64,000 nt of DNA, from positions 1 to 64,000 of the forward strand of contig SCQP01000020.1 in the NCBI GenBank assembly GCA_004299485.1. The letters run 5' to 3'. The position numbers and the translations under genes were made by a program. Positions within the stretch are counted from its first letter, which is position 1, and each line of letters begins with the position of its first letter. The notes under the pieces are model-generated. The model was not told the DNA's origin, searched no databases, and was given only the letters and a program-made list of their open reading frames with translations. Of this stretch, positions 8,055 through 15,876 are shown piece by piece. This stretch comes from Acidobacteriota bacterium (lineage in GTDB: Bacteria > Acidobacteriota > Terriglobia > Terriglobales > SCQP01).

Positions 8055-8266
8055 GGCGGCGACGGCGGGTGCAATCGCGGGCGAGGCAGAGCATTCAATG
8101 AGGTCCACCGCGGAGCTGAACTCGACCGTCCGGGCGGGTTCGGCTCCTGTGCCGCGGCAAGAGTCGGTGGCAGGAGGGCAATCAGCAGCCAGCGTGGTTT
8201 CACGATCCACCTGCTGCAGATTTAGGACCGAGTAGGCGGGGCGGGTTCCCAAAGTCTCGCTCGGGA

Positions 8267-8272
8267 TATAAT
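8267..8272 (+). promoter_or_regulatory. Consensus -10 box (TATAAT) 6 nt before a start codon
   Basis: TATAAT at 8267-8272 is followed by ATTCCGG-type spacer bases and the ATG at 8279, leaving no space for an RBS. A leaderless mRNA is implied. I see no gene in the preceding gap 8055-8266. Confidence 0.55.
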
Positions 8273-8278
8273 TCCGGA

Positions 8279-9466
8279 ATGAGCTCGCTGCGGTTGCTGA
8301 TTGGGACGCGTAAAGGCGCGTTCATTTTAACGGCGGATGCGAAGCGGAAGAACTGGCGAGTGGACGGGCCGCACTTTCCGGGCTGGCCGGTGTATCACCT
8401 CAAAGGCTCCGCCGATGATCCCAACCGGATCTATGCCTCCCAGGTAAGTGACTGGTTTGGCCAGATCATCCAGCGCTCCGACGATGGCGGCAAGAGTTGG
8501 TTGCAGCCGGGCACGCCGCCGGGTGAGCAGGCCAAGGCGCCGAACGGCATGCCGAAGGGCGAGAGCAACAAATTCGTCTACGACACCTCGGAGGCGACGG
8601 GCAAGCCGCTGACCACGCACCAGTGGTACGACGGCACGCAGCATCCCTGGGAGTTCAAACGGGTGTGGCATCTGGAGCCGGCGCCGGGCAACCCGGACCA
8701 GGTCTATGCCGGCATCGAAGATGCGGCGCTGTTTCAGTCACGCGACGGCGGCAGGACGTGGCAGGAGTTGGCGGGCCTGCGCGGCCACGGCACCGGGCCG
8801 CGCTGGATGCCGGGCGCGGGGGGCATGTGCCTGCACACCATCATTGCTGATCCTGCCGATCCGCGGCGCATTTATGTTGCCATTTCCGCCGCAGGCGCCT
8901 TCCGCTCGCTGGATGGCGGTGCGAGCTGGACGCCGATCAACCGCGGGTTACGCTCCAACTTCTTACCGGATCCCACCGCGGAGATCGGGCATTGCGTCCA
9001 TCACGTGACCATGCATCCGGCACGGCCGCAGACGCTCTACATGCAGAAACACTGGGACGTGATGCGCACCGACGACGGCGGCGACAACTGGCGTGAGGTG
9101 AGCGGCAATCTGCCCACTGATTTTGGCTTCGTCATCGACGTGCATGCGCACGAACCGGAAACGATCTACGTCGTACCCATCAAGAGCGACAGCGAGCACT
9201 TTCCGCTTGAGGGCAAACTGCGCGTGTATCGCAGCCGCACGGGCGGCAACGAGTGGCAGGAGCTAAGCCGCGGATTGCCCGAGCGCGATTGCTATGTCAA
9301 TGTGCTGCGCGACGCCATGTCGGTCGACAAGCTGGATCCTTGCGGCGTGTACTTCGGCACGACCGGCGGGCAGGTGTACGGCTCGGCGGATGGCGGCGAG
9401 AGCTGGCAGGCGATTGTGCACGACCTGCCCGCAGTGTTGTCGGTCGAAGCACAGGTGATTCCGTAG
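8279..9466 (+). CDS. BNR/Asp-box beta-propeller protein (sialidase/sortilin-like fold), cytoplasmic
   Basis: A 395-residue protein with at least five Asp-boxes (S-x-D-x-G-x-x-W type): [36 protein letters not shown] and GSADGGESW. The N-terminus [14 protein letters not shown] has no signal peptide. The Asp-box defines the propeller fold of sialidases, sortilins and photosystem assembly factors, but the sialidase Arg triad is not evident, so 'exo-alpha-sialidase' would be over-annotation. The stop overlaps almost directly with the next gene: 2 nt separate the TAG from the ATG of a MoaD/ThiS-like protein. The tight coupling suggests a joint function. Its promoter is the TATAAT at 8267. Confidence 0.82.
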   Translation: MSSLRLLIGTRKGAFILTADAKRKNWRVDGPHFPGWPVYHLKGSADDPNRIYASQVSDWFGQIIQRSDDGGKSWLQPGTPPGEQAKAPNGMPKGESNKFVYDTSEATGKPLTTHQWYDGTQHPWEFKRVWHLEPAPGNPDQVYAGIEDAALFQSRDGGRTWQELAGLRGHGTGPRWMPGAGGMCLHTIIADPADPRRIYVAISAAGAFRSLDGGASWTPINRGLRSNFLPDPTAEIGHCVHHVTMHPARPQTLYMQKHWDVMRTDDGGDNWREVSGNLPTDFGFVIDVHAHEPETIYVVPIKSDSEHFPLEGKLRVYRSRTGGNEWQELSRGLPERDCYVNVLRDAMSVDKLDPCGVYFGTTGGQVYGSADGGESWQAIVHDLPAVLSVEAQVIP

Positions 9467-9468
9467 CG

Positions 9469-9768
9469 ATGGTGACCGTGGTGTTACCGCACCCGCTGCG
9501 GGTACTGGCGGGCCTTAGCGGCGATGCGCAGTTGGAGGTGGCGGCGCCGGTGACTACCCAACGGGTGCTGGACGCGCTGGAAGCCCGCTATCCCATGCTC
9601 TGCGGCACGGTGCGCGACCACGACACCGGCACGCGCCGGGCGTATGTGCGTTATTACGCTTGCGGCGAGGATTTGTCGCACGATGCGATCGACGCGCTTC
9701 TGCCGGAGGCGGTGGCCAACGGAAGCGAACCGTTCCTGATCATCGGCGCTATCGCCGGCGGGCGCTGA
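9469..9768 (+). CDS. MoaD/ThiS-family ubiquitin-like protein ending in Gly-Gly-Arg
   Basis: A 99-residue beta-grasp protein: VTVVLPHPLRVLAGLSGDAQLEV at the start, a helix TTQRVLDALEARYPML, VRYYACGEDL in the middle, and a C-terminus EPFLIIGAIAGGR. MoaD, ThiS and archaeal SAMP proteins end in Gly-Gly, which is adenylated and thiocarboxylated or conjugated. Here one Arg follows the Gly-Gly, so trimming would be needed before activation. No moaE, thiG, E1-like or JAMM protease gene lies in the window. It is cotranscribed with the BNR propeller (2-nt gap), which suggests a role other than molybdopterin synthesis; this is inference. Confidence 0.8.
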   Translation: MVTVVLPHPLRVLAGLSGDAQLEVAAPVTTQRVLDALEARYPMLCGTVRDHDTGTRRAYVRYYACGEDLSHDAIDALLPEAVANGSEPFLIIGAIAGGR

Positions 9769-9769
9769 G

Positions 9770-11044
9770 TCACTCGCCCAACCGGAAGCGCAGGAAAGCG
9801 GCCACGCCCTGCGGATGGGCGCCGTAGATCGGGCGTAATGAATCAGGCGTGCGATACAGCGTCCATTGGGCCCCCAGCATGGTCGTAAGCCAGGCGGGTG
9901 AGGGTAGGTTGTGGCCGTAGCCGAAGCTGAAGGCCTGCACGCGGGCGAGAAAGCGCTCGGCAAAGCCCGGAGGCTGGGGCACGCCGCCCAGCAGCAGATC
10001 ATCGCTGCGGTCCACGTTTTCGACCCGTGTCCAAAAGTGGTTGGGGGCGCGGTCGAGAGTTGATTCCAGTAGATACCCATTCAGAACGTTGCTGCCGCCC
10101 ACGCCACGCGTGCGGCCCCAAAGGATCGTGTTCGCCCAGTTGCCCGAAGAGAGTTTGCGGTTGTACATCACGCTCGCGGTCATGCGGATTTGATCTTCCT
10201 GCGGCTGCAGCGCTTCGGGGCTGTGAATGTGCGCCCATGAAAACTGTCCGCTCCAGTCGGGCGCCGGACTCGCGGTCAAGCGCCAGGAATAGGAATCAAG
10301 CGCGCCGGACTGGATGGCCCAGCGGTTTTCATTGGGTTCGCGGCCGTGAAAGGCCGAGCCTTCGAGGCGAACGAAGCGGTAGGCCAGACCAGCGGTAAGG
10401 ACGTCGGCGGCAATATGCGTGGAGTCTTCGAGGTGATGGCCGAGCGGAGCGATCGGATCATCAGCGGCCGAAGCGCGATGCGGAAAGGCCGTGGGACCAA
10501 TGGCGGGATCGCCCATGGGTGCGGCATAGAAACTCAGCAGCGTGTGATCGCCGAGCTTGCGGTCGTAGAGCGCGGCGATCTCCATGAAGAAGTTGTGCGG
10601 GTGCTGGGCATCGACGATCGGGTTTCCGAAAGCGGTTTCGCCGGTCTGCAAGAGCAGGGGATACCGCCGCCCGGTAATGGTCGCGGGCTCGAGGCTGAAC
10701 ATGGCGCGCAGGGTGAGTTGGCCCTGGCCCAATCGCCGGGAGGCCATGCCCATGATCCAGTTCGTCGAGAAAAACTTGTCATAGCCACGCGGTCCGCTCT
10801 GCTGCTGATCGGTAGCGAATGCCAGGCCGTGGAGCATAAACATCCAGCCGCCAGAGGAGGTCATGAGCATGGCCAGCGGCGTCGAAGCGGGCTCGGCGCT
10901 GGTGCCGGAGCCGCCATGTTGCAGGAGATAGCTGAGGAAGCGATCGGTCGAGGAGTGATCATGCGTTTCCATCGACATCTGCGCGTGCAAGGGCTGTGCC
11001 GCCAAGAGCAGCGCCGCGAAGAGCGCAATCGAGCCAAGCCGCAT
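9770..11044 (-). CDS. Predicted outer-membrane beta-barrel protein of unknown function
   Basis: A 424-residue protein. The ATG at 11044 gives a signal peptide (MRLGSIALFAALLLAAQPLHAQ). A TTG at 11059 would only prepend five residues. The mature protein starts with a His/Asp-rich stretch (METHDHSSTD) and is then built of amphipathic strands with aromatic girdles, e.g. FSLEPATITGRRYPLLLQTGE, HPHNFFMEIAALYDRKLG and RFVRLEGSAFHGREPNENRW, ending in AAFLRFRLGE, as expected for a barrel. A Met-rich/His-rich N-terminus and HPHNF motif could suggest metal handling, but there is no further support. It ends 1 nt from the convergent MoaD-like gene and starts 23 bp from the divergent M28 peptidase. Confidence 0.7.
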   Translation of the reverse strand: MRLGSIALFAALLLAAQPLHAQMSMETHDHSSTDRFLSYLLQHGGSGTSAEPASTPLAMLMTSSGGWMFMLHGLAFATDQQQSGPRGYDKFFSTNWIMGMASRRLGQGQLTLRAMFSLEPATITGRRYPLLLQTGETAFGNPIVDAQHPHNFFMEIAALYDRKLGDHTLLSFYAAPMGDPAIGPTAFPHRASAADDPIAPLGHHLEDSTHIAADVLTAGLAYRFVRLEGSAFHGREPNENRWAIQSGALDSYSWRLTASPAPDWSGQFSWAHIHSPEALQPQEDQIRMTASVMYNRKLSSGNWANTILWGRTRGVGGSNVLNGYLLESTLDRAPNHFWTRVENVDRSDDLLLGGVPQPPGFAERFLARVQAFSFGYGHNLPSPAWLTTMLGAQWTLYRTPDSLRPIYGAHPQGVAAFLRFRLGE

Positions 11045-11054
11045 TTGACCAGTG

Positions 11055-11060
11055 TACAAT
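11055..11060 (+). promoter_or_regulatory. Putative -10 box (TACAAT) of the M28 peptidase gene
   Basis: TACAAT is separated by 7 nt from the ATG at 11068; no SD sequence is visible. It lies in the 23-bp divergent gap shared with the beta-barrel gene. Confidence 0.45.
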
Positions 11061-11067
11061 CCGGCCT

Positions 11068-13365
11068 ATGCGACTGTCCCCCACCGCGGACCGCTGGGCA
11101 GCCGCCGGCTGCCTGATTGCGCTGGTGCTGGTCGCGGCCTTGCAGATTTTGCTGCAAGCACCGCCGCGCCCCGAGACGGCCGATGCGCCGGCACGCGAGT
11201 TTTCCGCCGCACGGACACTGGCGCTGCTGCAGAGTTGGGATCGCGCCCCGCATTCTCTGGGTACGGCGGCGCATGATGCAGTGCGTGACGGCATCCTGGC
11301 GCAACTGCGCGACCTCGGGCTGCAAGGGACGGTGCACGCGGGCACGTCATATTTGCCGCTGCAAGGTCCCCATTTCGATGCCGGTTATGTGGAAAACATC
11401 ACCGCAGTGCTGCCTGGCACCGAGCCTGCGGGCAAAGCGGTGATGCTGGTGGCGCATTATGATTCCGTGCCGCGCGGCCCGGGCGCGGGCGATGATGGCG
11501 CCAATGTGGCCGCGATGCTGGAGACTCTGCGGGCGTTGCGTGCCGGCTCACCGCTGCGGCACGACGTGATCGCGCTTTTCAGTGATGGCGAGGAAGCCGG
11601 CATGCTGGGCGCGGCGCGCTTTGTGGCCCACGACCCGTTGCGGCCGCGCGTGGGCGTGGTGGTGAACTTCGAGGGACGCGGCAACGCCGGTCCGAGCTAC
11701 ATGTTCGAGACCAGCCGGGGCAATAGCTGGCTGGTGCATGAATTTGCCGCCGCCCATACCGGCGCCAACGCCAGCTCGCTCATGTACGCTATTTACCAGC
11801 GCCTACCCAACGACACCGATCTTTCGGTCTTTAAGCACGCCGGACTGGCTGGCTTGAACTTCGCCTACACCGGCGGGTTCGACTATTACCATTCGCCGCT
11901 CGACTCGCCCGCCAATCTCAGTTTGCGCACGCTGCAGAACCAGGGGCATGCCATGCTGGCGATGGCGCGTACGCTGGGCAACGCTGACCTGAACCATCCG
12001 CGCGGGCACGACCGCGCCTATTTTGCTCCCGTCGGTCACGCGCTGGTGACCTACTCATTCAACCAGATGAACGCCTTTGCGCTGCTGGCGATCTTGCTGT
12101 TCATCGCCGCCTGCATTGTGGGCATTACGCGCAAGGCCGTAAGCGGCGGCAGTTTGTTGGCGGGCGCCGGTATTGGTCTGCTGGTGCTGCTCGCCTGTGC
12201 CGTGTCCGGGGCTGGCGTCTGGACGCTGCTGCAGTGGCTGCATCCGGGCTGGCGCTGGATTCCGCAAGGCCAGCCCTATCGCCCCGTGCTGCTTGGGTTG
12301 GCGATTCTGGCGTGGGCGCTGCTGGTGGCATCAGTGATCTACAACGTCTTCGGCCGGCGGGTGCGCGCCGCTGGCCTAGGCTTGGGTGCGTTGCTATGGT
12401 TGCTGGTGAGCGCGGTCGCATTGGCGGAGGCGCTGCCGGGCGGCGCGTTCGGATTCTTGTGGCCATTGCTGGCGCTGCTCGCCGCCTGGATTGTAATCTT
12501 CTTCGCGCCCGGAGCCGGTGAGCGCGCGGCTTTCCGTCAAGGCGGCCTGTTGGGGCTGGGAGCGCTGCCGCTGGCGCTTTTGCTGGCGCCGCTGACCTGG
12601 ATGTTCCTGATGCTGCTGCCTTGGGCGCAGGCGGGTGCTGGACTGGCGGTGTTCGCGCTCGTTCTGATTGCGCTGTCACCCTATCTGGTCCGGCTGGGTT
12701 GGAAGCTGACCGCAGCGGCGCTGGCGCTGTGCATGGGGCTGGGCGTCGCCGGTTTGGCACGCAATGGGCTTGCCGCGCAGCGGGCGCAGCCGGATAGCAT
12801 CGTCTATCGCGAGCACTGGAAGGGAACGCAAGCGACGGCGCGATGGGTGAGCTACGATCCTGCGCCGGATACCTTCACGGCGCAATTCCTCGGCGCTCGT
12901 CCGGCGCGCGACGGTCGCATGCTGACAGCCTCCGCGCCCGCACTGCCATTGCCGCCGCCCACGGCCCAGATCGAGAGTGATACGGCCGCGCACGGTTTCC
13001 GCACGCTCTGGTTGCACTTCGCCTCGCTGCGTGGGGCCGAGACGCTTTCGGTGGAGTTGCAACCGGGCATGATCCCGCTGGGGGCGGTGCTCAACGGCGA
13101 GGCCGTCCGGCTGGATCCGCCCAGCAAGCGCTATCCGGCCGATGGCATCGTCTGGGGATTTGCCTATCACGGCTTGACTCCTGCGGGCATCGACCTGGTG
13201 CTGACGCTGCGCGCCGGTCAACGCTTCCGGCTGACGCTTACGGACGCCCTCTTTGGTCTGCCGCCGGTGCCGGGCATGGATCCGAAGCCGAGGGCGGCAT
13301 GGCAGACTTCGGCGCCGTTTGAGCGCACAGATGAATCAATCGTCAGCGCTGACTATCGATTCTAA
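11068..13365 (+). CDS. Membrane-anchored M28 family zinc aminopeptidase
   Basis: A 765-residue protein. It has an N-terminal signal-anchor (about 12-32), then an M28 peptidase domain (about 45-335) with the metal-ligand motifs VMLVAHYDSVPRGPGAGDDGANVA, LFSDGEEAGMLGA, NFEGRGNAG and DYYHSPLD (His, Asp, Glu, Glu/Asp, His). About eight hydrophobic helices follow (residues 345-590) and a C-terminal periplasmic beta-rich domain of about 170 residues. This layout resembles ERMP1/Fxna-like M28 peptidases. The likely activity is removal of N-terminal residues from peptides outside the cytoplasm. The ATG at 11068 was chosen because it opens the membrane anchor and follows a -10 box; longer forms would run into the divergent gene. 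Confidence 0.85.
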   Translation: MRLSPTADRWAAAGCLIALVLVAALQILLQAPPRPETADAPAREFSAARTLALLQSWDRAPHSLGTAAHDAVRDGILAQLRDLGLQGTVHAGTSYLPLQGPHFDAGYVENITAVLPGTEPAGKAVMLVAHYDSVPRGPGAGDDGANVAAMLETLRALRAGSPLRHDVIALFSDGEEAGMLGAARFVAHDPLRPRVGVVVNFEGRGNAGPSYMFETSRGNSWLVHEFAAAHTGANASSLMYAIYQRLPNDTDLSVFKHAGLAGLNFAYTGGFDYYHSPLDSPANLSLRTLQNQGHAMLAMARTLGNADLNHPRGHDRAYFAPVGHALVTYSFNQMNAFALLAILLFIAACIVGITRKAVSGGSLLAGAGIGLLVLLACAVSGAGVWTLLQWLHPGWRWIPQGQPYRPVLLGLAILAWALLVASVIYNVFGRRVRAAGLGLGALLWLLVSAVALAEALPGGAFGFLWPLLALLAAWIVIFFAPGAGERAAFRQGGLLGLGALPLALLLAPLTWMFLMLLPWAQAGAGLAVFALVLIALSPYLVRLGWKLTAAALALCMGLGVAGLARNGLAAQRAQPDSIVYREHWKGTQATARWVSYDPAPDTFTAQFLGARPARDGRMLTASAPALPLPPPTAQIESDTAAHGFRTLWLHFASLRGAETLSVELQPGMIPLGAVLNGEAVRLDPPSKRYPADGIVWGFAYHGLTPAGIDLVLTLRAGQRFRLTLTDALFGLPPVPGMDPKPRAAWQTSAPFERTDESIVSADYRF

Positions 13366-13383
13366 GGTGGATACACATCCACC
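13366..13383. terminator. Hairpin directly after the M28 peptidase stop codon
   Basis: GGTGGAT-ACAC-ATCCACC is a perfect 7-bp stem with a 4-nt loop starting at the base after TAA. No T-run follows, so it is not a textbook intrinsic terminator; it may stabilise the mRNA end. Confidence 0.4.
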
Positions 13384-13388
13384 CAAAT

Positions 13389-13406
13389 AGGTCAGTCATG
13401 TGACCT
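13389..13406. promoter_or_regulatory. Perfect inverted repeat AGGTCA-N6-TGACCT, candidate operator
   Basis: The repeat lies 25 bp before the start of the secreted-protein/amine-oxidase operon at 13432, next to an extended -10-like TGCTAGCAT (13418-13426). Its position and symmetry fit a dimeric regulator site; the regulator is unknown. Confidence 0.45.
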
Positions 13407-13431
13407 GCACGCGCCAATGCTAGCATGAGGA

Positions 13432-14286
13432 ATGCGGCATCCAGTCCTGCTGACCGCTTTCGCGGTGGCCCTGGCTTCAGGGTCACTGGCGGCGCAGGCG
13501 CCGGAGCAGCTTTCGGCCTATCAAGTTATCCAGCGCGCCGCGGCGCGCGCCCTGCAAGATGATGCGGCGCTCGAAAACTATGCTTACCACGAACGCGACA
13601 TTATCTCATCGCCGGGCAAGGATGGCCAACCACCGAACGTGCGATCTGATGAAACCGAGGCCGTTTCCGAGGTGGACGGCGTTGAATATGACGAAGTGAT
13701 TGCCCGCAAGGGTAAGCCGCTCTCACCGGAGGACGCGGCAAAGCAGGCGCGCAAAGCAGCCGCATTTATCCGCAAGCACAGCGGACCGCAGGCGCACGCG
13801 AAGGCGCTCGCGGAACAGGCGGAAGAGCACAAAGAGAGACAGGAGCTGCTCGAGGCGATCCCGGATGCGTTTGACGTGGCGTTTGCGCAGGAGCAGGCGC
13901 CGGCCGGGTGCTACTGCTATGCCGTGACGCTGACGCCCCGAGCCGGCTACCATCCGCGTGACAAGCATCTGAAGCTGCTGCAACGTGTGGCGGCAACCGT
14001 GTGGGTCAGCAAGGGCAGCTTTGCCACATCGCAGGTGTTTATCCGTATTCTCCAGACGGTGAGCGTGGGATGGGTGCTGGCGCGGATTGAACCGAACAGC
14101 TTTCTCACCATCACCAACCAGTACGTGGATGGACACTGGTTCGAAAAGAGCCTTAGCGGGCACATCGTGGCGCGGTTTCTCCTCGTCAAGCAATTCAATC
14201 TGCTGATGGATGAGACCTGCAGCGACTATCGCCAGTTCCGGGTCACGACGAAAGTGTTAACCAGCAAGGCAACGGTGCCCCACTAA
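13432..14286 (+). CDS. Secreted protein of unknown function coupled to an amine oxidase
   Basis: A 284-residue protein with a signal peptide (LLTAFAVALASGSLAAQ). The mature part begins with a helix containing AYQVIQRAAARAL, then LENYAYHERDI, a charged helical region (about 95-140, rich in Lys/Glu/Ala), and beta strands such as CYCYAVTLTPRAGY and WVSKGSFATSQVFIRILQ. The order of a helix, YAYHERD-like strands and a long basic helix is reminiscent of the LolA-like 'outer-membrane lipoprotein-sorting' domain found in acidobacterial secreted proteins, but I cannot assign it firmly. The stop overlaps the next start as TAATG, so translation is probably coupled. Confidence 0.7.
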   Translation: MRHPVLLTAFAVALASGSLAAQAPEQLSAYQVIQRAAARALQDDAALENYAYHERDIISSPGKDGQPPNVRSDETEAVSEVDGVEYDEVIARKGKPLSPEDAAKQARKAAAFIRKHSGPQAHAKALAEQAEEHKERQELLEAIPDAFDVAFAQEQAPAGCYCYAVTLTPRAGYHPRDKHLKLLQRVAATVWVSKGSFATSQVFIRILQTVSVGWVLARIEPNSFLTITNQYVDGHWFEKSLSGHIVARFLLVKQFNLLMDETCSDYRQFRVTTKVLTSKATVPH

Positions 14287-15527
14287 TGTTTGGCGTGATC
14301 GTGGTGGGCGCGGGGGCGGCAGGACTGGCGGCGTTCCAGAAGCTGAGGGAAGCCGGCTGCGATGCACTGCTGCTCGAGGCGCGCGAGCGCGTGGGCGGCC
14401 GTATCTGGACGATCAAGCCCCATGGCTGGCCGGCGCCTGTCGAGCTGGGCGCGGAATTTATCCACGGCGGCGTTACTGAACCGGAAGCCGCAGCGACAGC
14501 GGAAGGACAGGACTGGTCGGTAGTCGACGGCGAGCTGGTTCCTGTAGGCCAATTGGCCGAGGGCGCCGATGAAGTGTCCAAGCGCCTGGAGGCAGCTCGC
14601 GGGCCGGATCAGTCGTTCGCCGAATTTCTGAACGATCACTGCCGGGACCTGCCGGAAGAGGCACGCACGCGGGCACTGGCTTTCATTGAAGGCTACGAGG
14701 CAGCGGATCCCGCCCGCATCAGCGTTACGTCGCTGCAGCGGGAGTTCGCGGCGGATGGGGAGTGGGGTCAGCCGCGGCGGCCGCGCGGTGGCTACTCACA
14801 GTGGCTCGGGCGGCTGCACGCTGCGGGCGAGATCCAATTGGCCAGCCCTGTGCGCCGGATCGCCTGGGGGCCGGGATCGGTGGTCGTAGCCACACCGGCA
14901 CAGGAAATCGCCGCCCGGGCAGCGATCATTACGCTGCCGCTCAGCATTTTGCAGCGCAACGAGGTGACGTTTGTGCCGCCGCTGACGAGCAAGCGCGCCG
15001 CGCTCGAGGCCCTGGCGATGGGCGGCGCGGTGCGCGCGGTGCTGCGGTTGGAGAGCCGCATCTGGAGGGACATCCGGGGAGCGACCGGCGGCTCGCTGGC
15101 GGACTTGCGCTTCCTGTTTGGCGGCCCCGGAGCCTTTCCGACCTGGTGGAAGGATCCGCACGCGGAGCAGATTACTGGTTGGGCCGGAGGACCGCACGCG
15201 GCCGCCCTTGCCGGAATGACGCAAACGGAGATCGGCGCGCGGGCGCTGGACAGCCTGGCGGGACTATTGCGCGTGTCGCGGCGTTTCCTCGATCGCAATC
15301 TGATTGAAGTCCACACGCACGACTGGCAAGCCGATCCCTGGTCGCGCGGCGCCTACAGCTACGCTTGCGTCGGCGGCGCCGATGCCCACGCCGCCCTCGC
15401 CCAGCCGCTCTCGCAATCCCTGTTTTTTGCCGGTGAGGCGACGGACAATAGCGGTCACCATGCCACCGTGGGCGGCGCGGTCGCCAGCGGACAGCGGGCA
15501 GCAGCCGAAGTGCTTGGCGCCATCTAA
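14286..15527 (+). CDS. FAD-dependent amine oxidase (flavin monoamine oxidase family)
   Basis: A 413-residue protein. The N-terminal Rossmann motif [13 protein letters not shown], then LLLEARERVGGRIWT and VELGAEFIHGG are the hallmarks of the MAO/polyamine-oxidase family. C-terminal motifs GAYSYACVGG and LFFAGEATDNSGHHATVGGAVASGQRAA complete the FAD site. No signal peptide is seen, so it should be cytoplasmic. These enzymes oxidise primary or secondary amines to imines and H2O2; the substrate is unknown. It is cotranscribed with the upstream secreted protein (TAATG overlap), an odd pairing for a cytoplasmic enzyme. Confidence 0.87.
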   Translation: MFGVIVVGAGAAGLAAFQKLREAGCDALLLEARERVGGRIWTIKPHGWPAPVELGAEFIHGGVTEPEAAATAEGQDWSVVDGELVPVGQLAEGADEVSKRLEAARGPDQSFAEFLNDHCRDLPEEARTRALAFIEGYEAADPARISVTSLQREFAADGEWGQPRRPRGGYSQWLGRLHAAGEIQLASPVRRIAWGPGSVVVATPAQEIAARAAIITLPLSILQRNEVTFVPPLTSKRAALEALAMGGAVRAVLRLESRIWRDIRGATGGSLADLRFLFGGPGAFPTWWKDPHAEQITGWAGGPHAAALAGMTQTEIGARALDSLAGLLRVSRRFLDRNLIEVHTHDWQADPWSRGAYSYACVGGADAHAALAQPLSQSLFFAGEATDNSGHHATVGGAVASGQRAAAEVLGAI

Positions 15528-15585
15528 CGATCCATCGCGGGCATCCAGCGCGGCGAGGCCGCGCGGCCCACAGGGTGGGATTACC

Positions 15586-15876
15586 GTGGCGAAGCCGCAA
15601 AAACGGAAGTATTGGTCGCAGGAAGTTACGCGCAACAGCAATGCGCTGGACCTGGAGCCGGGCGTGTTCAAACTCAATACGCCGCGGGCAATTGCGGCCT
15701 CTCTGCAACGTTCGGCGCTGGCCAGCTCCCGGCGCAAGGGCACGCCCCTGCAGTCCGCTATGTCCATGCTGAACTTTTACATCAATCGCGCCGGCCGCAA
15801 TCTGCCTGTGTCGCGGCAGCGCATTCTGCAGGCCGCGAAGCCGGAGTTACGCCGCCAGTTCGGGCGCGCCGCTTAG
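15586..15876 (+). CDS. DUF3175 family protein
   Basis: A 96-residue basic protein from a GTG at 15586. It contains KRKYWSQEVTRNSNALDLEPGVF, PRAIAASLQRSALASSRRKGTP and SAMSMLNFYINRAGRNLP, the pattern of DUF3175 (small proteins of unknown function often near DNA-repair or plasmid-like genes). The last 30 bases overlap antisense with the end of the phosphoketolase gene. The start is uncertain; the conserved region begins a few residues after it. Confidence 0.75.
   Translation: MAKPQKRKYWSQEVTRNSNALDLEPGVFKLNTPRAIAASLQRSALASSRRKGTPLQSAMSMLNFYINRAGRNLPVSRQRILQAAKPELRRQFGRAA

Noticed and set aside
8279-9466. Calling the Asp-box protein an exo-sialidase
   Set aside because: The propeller motif is clear, but no signal peptide and no sialidase Arg triad are evident.
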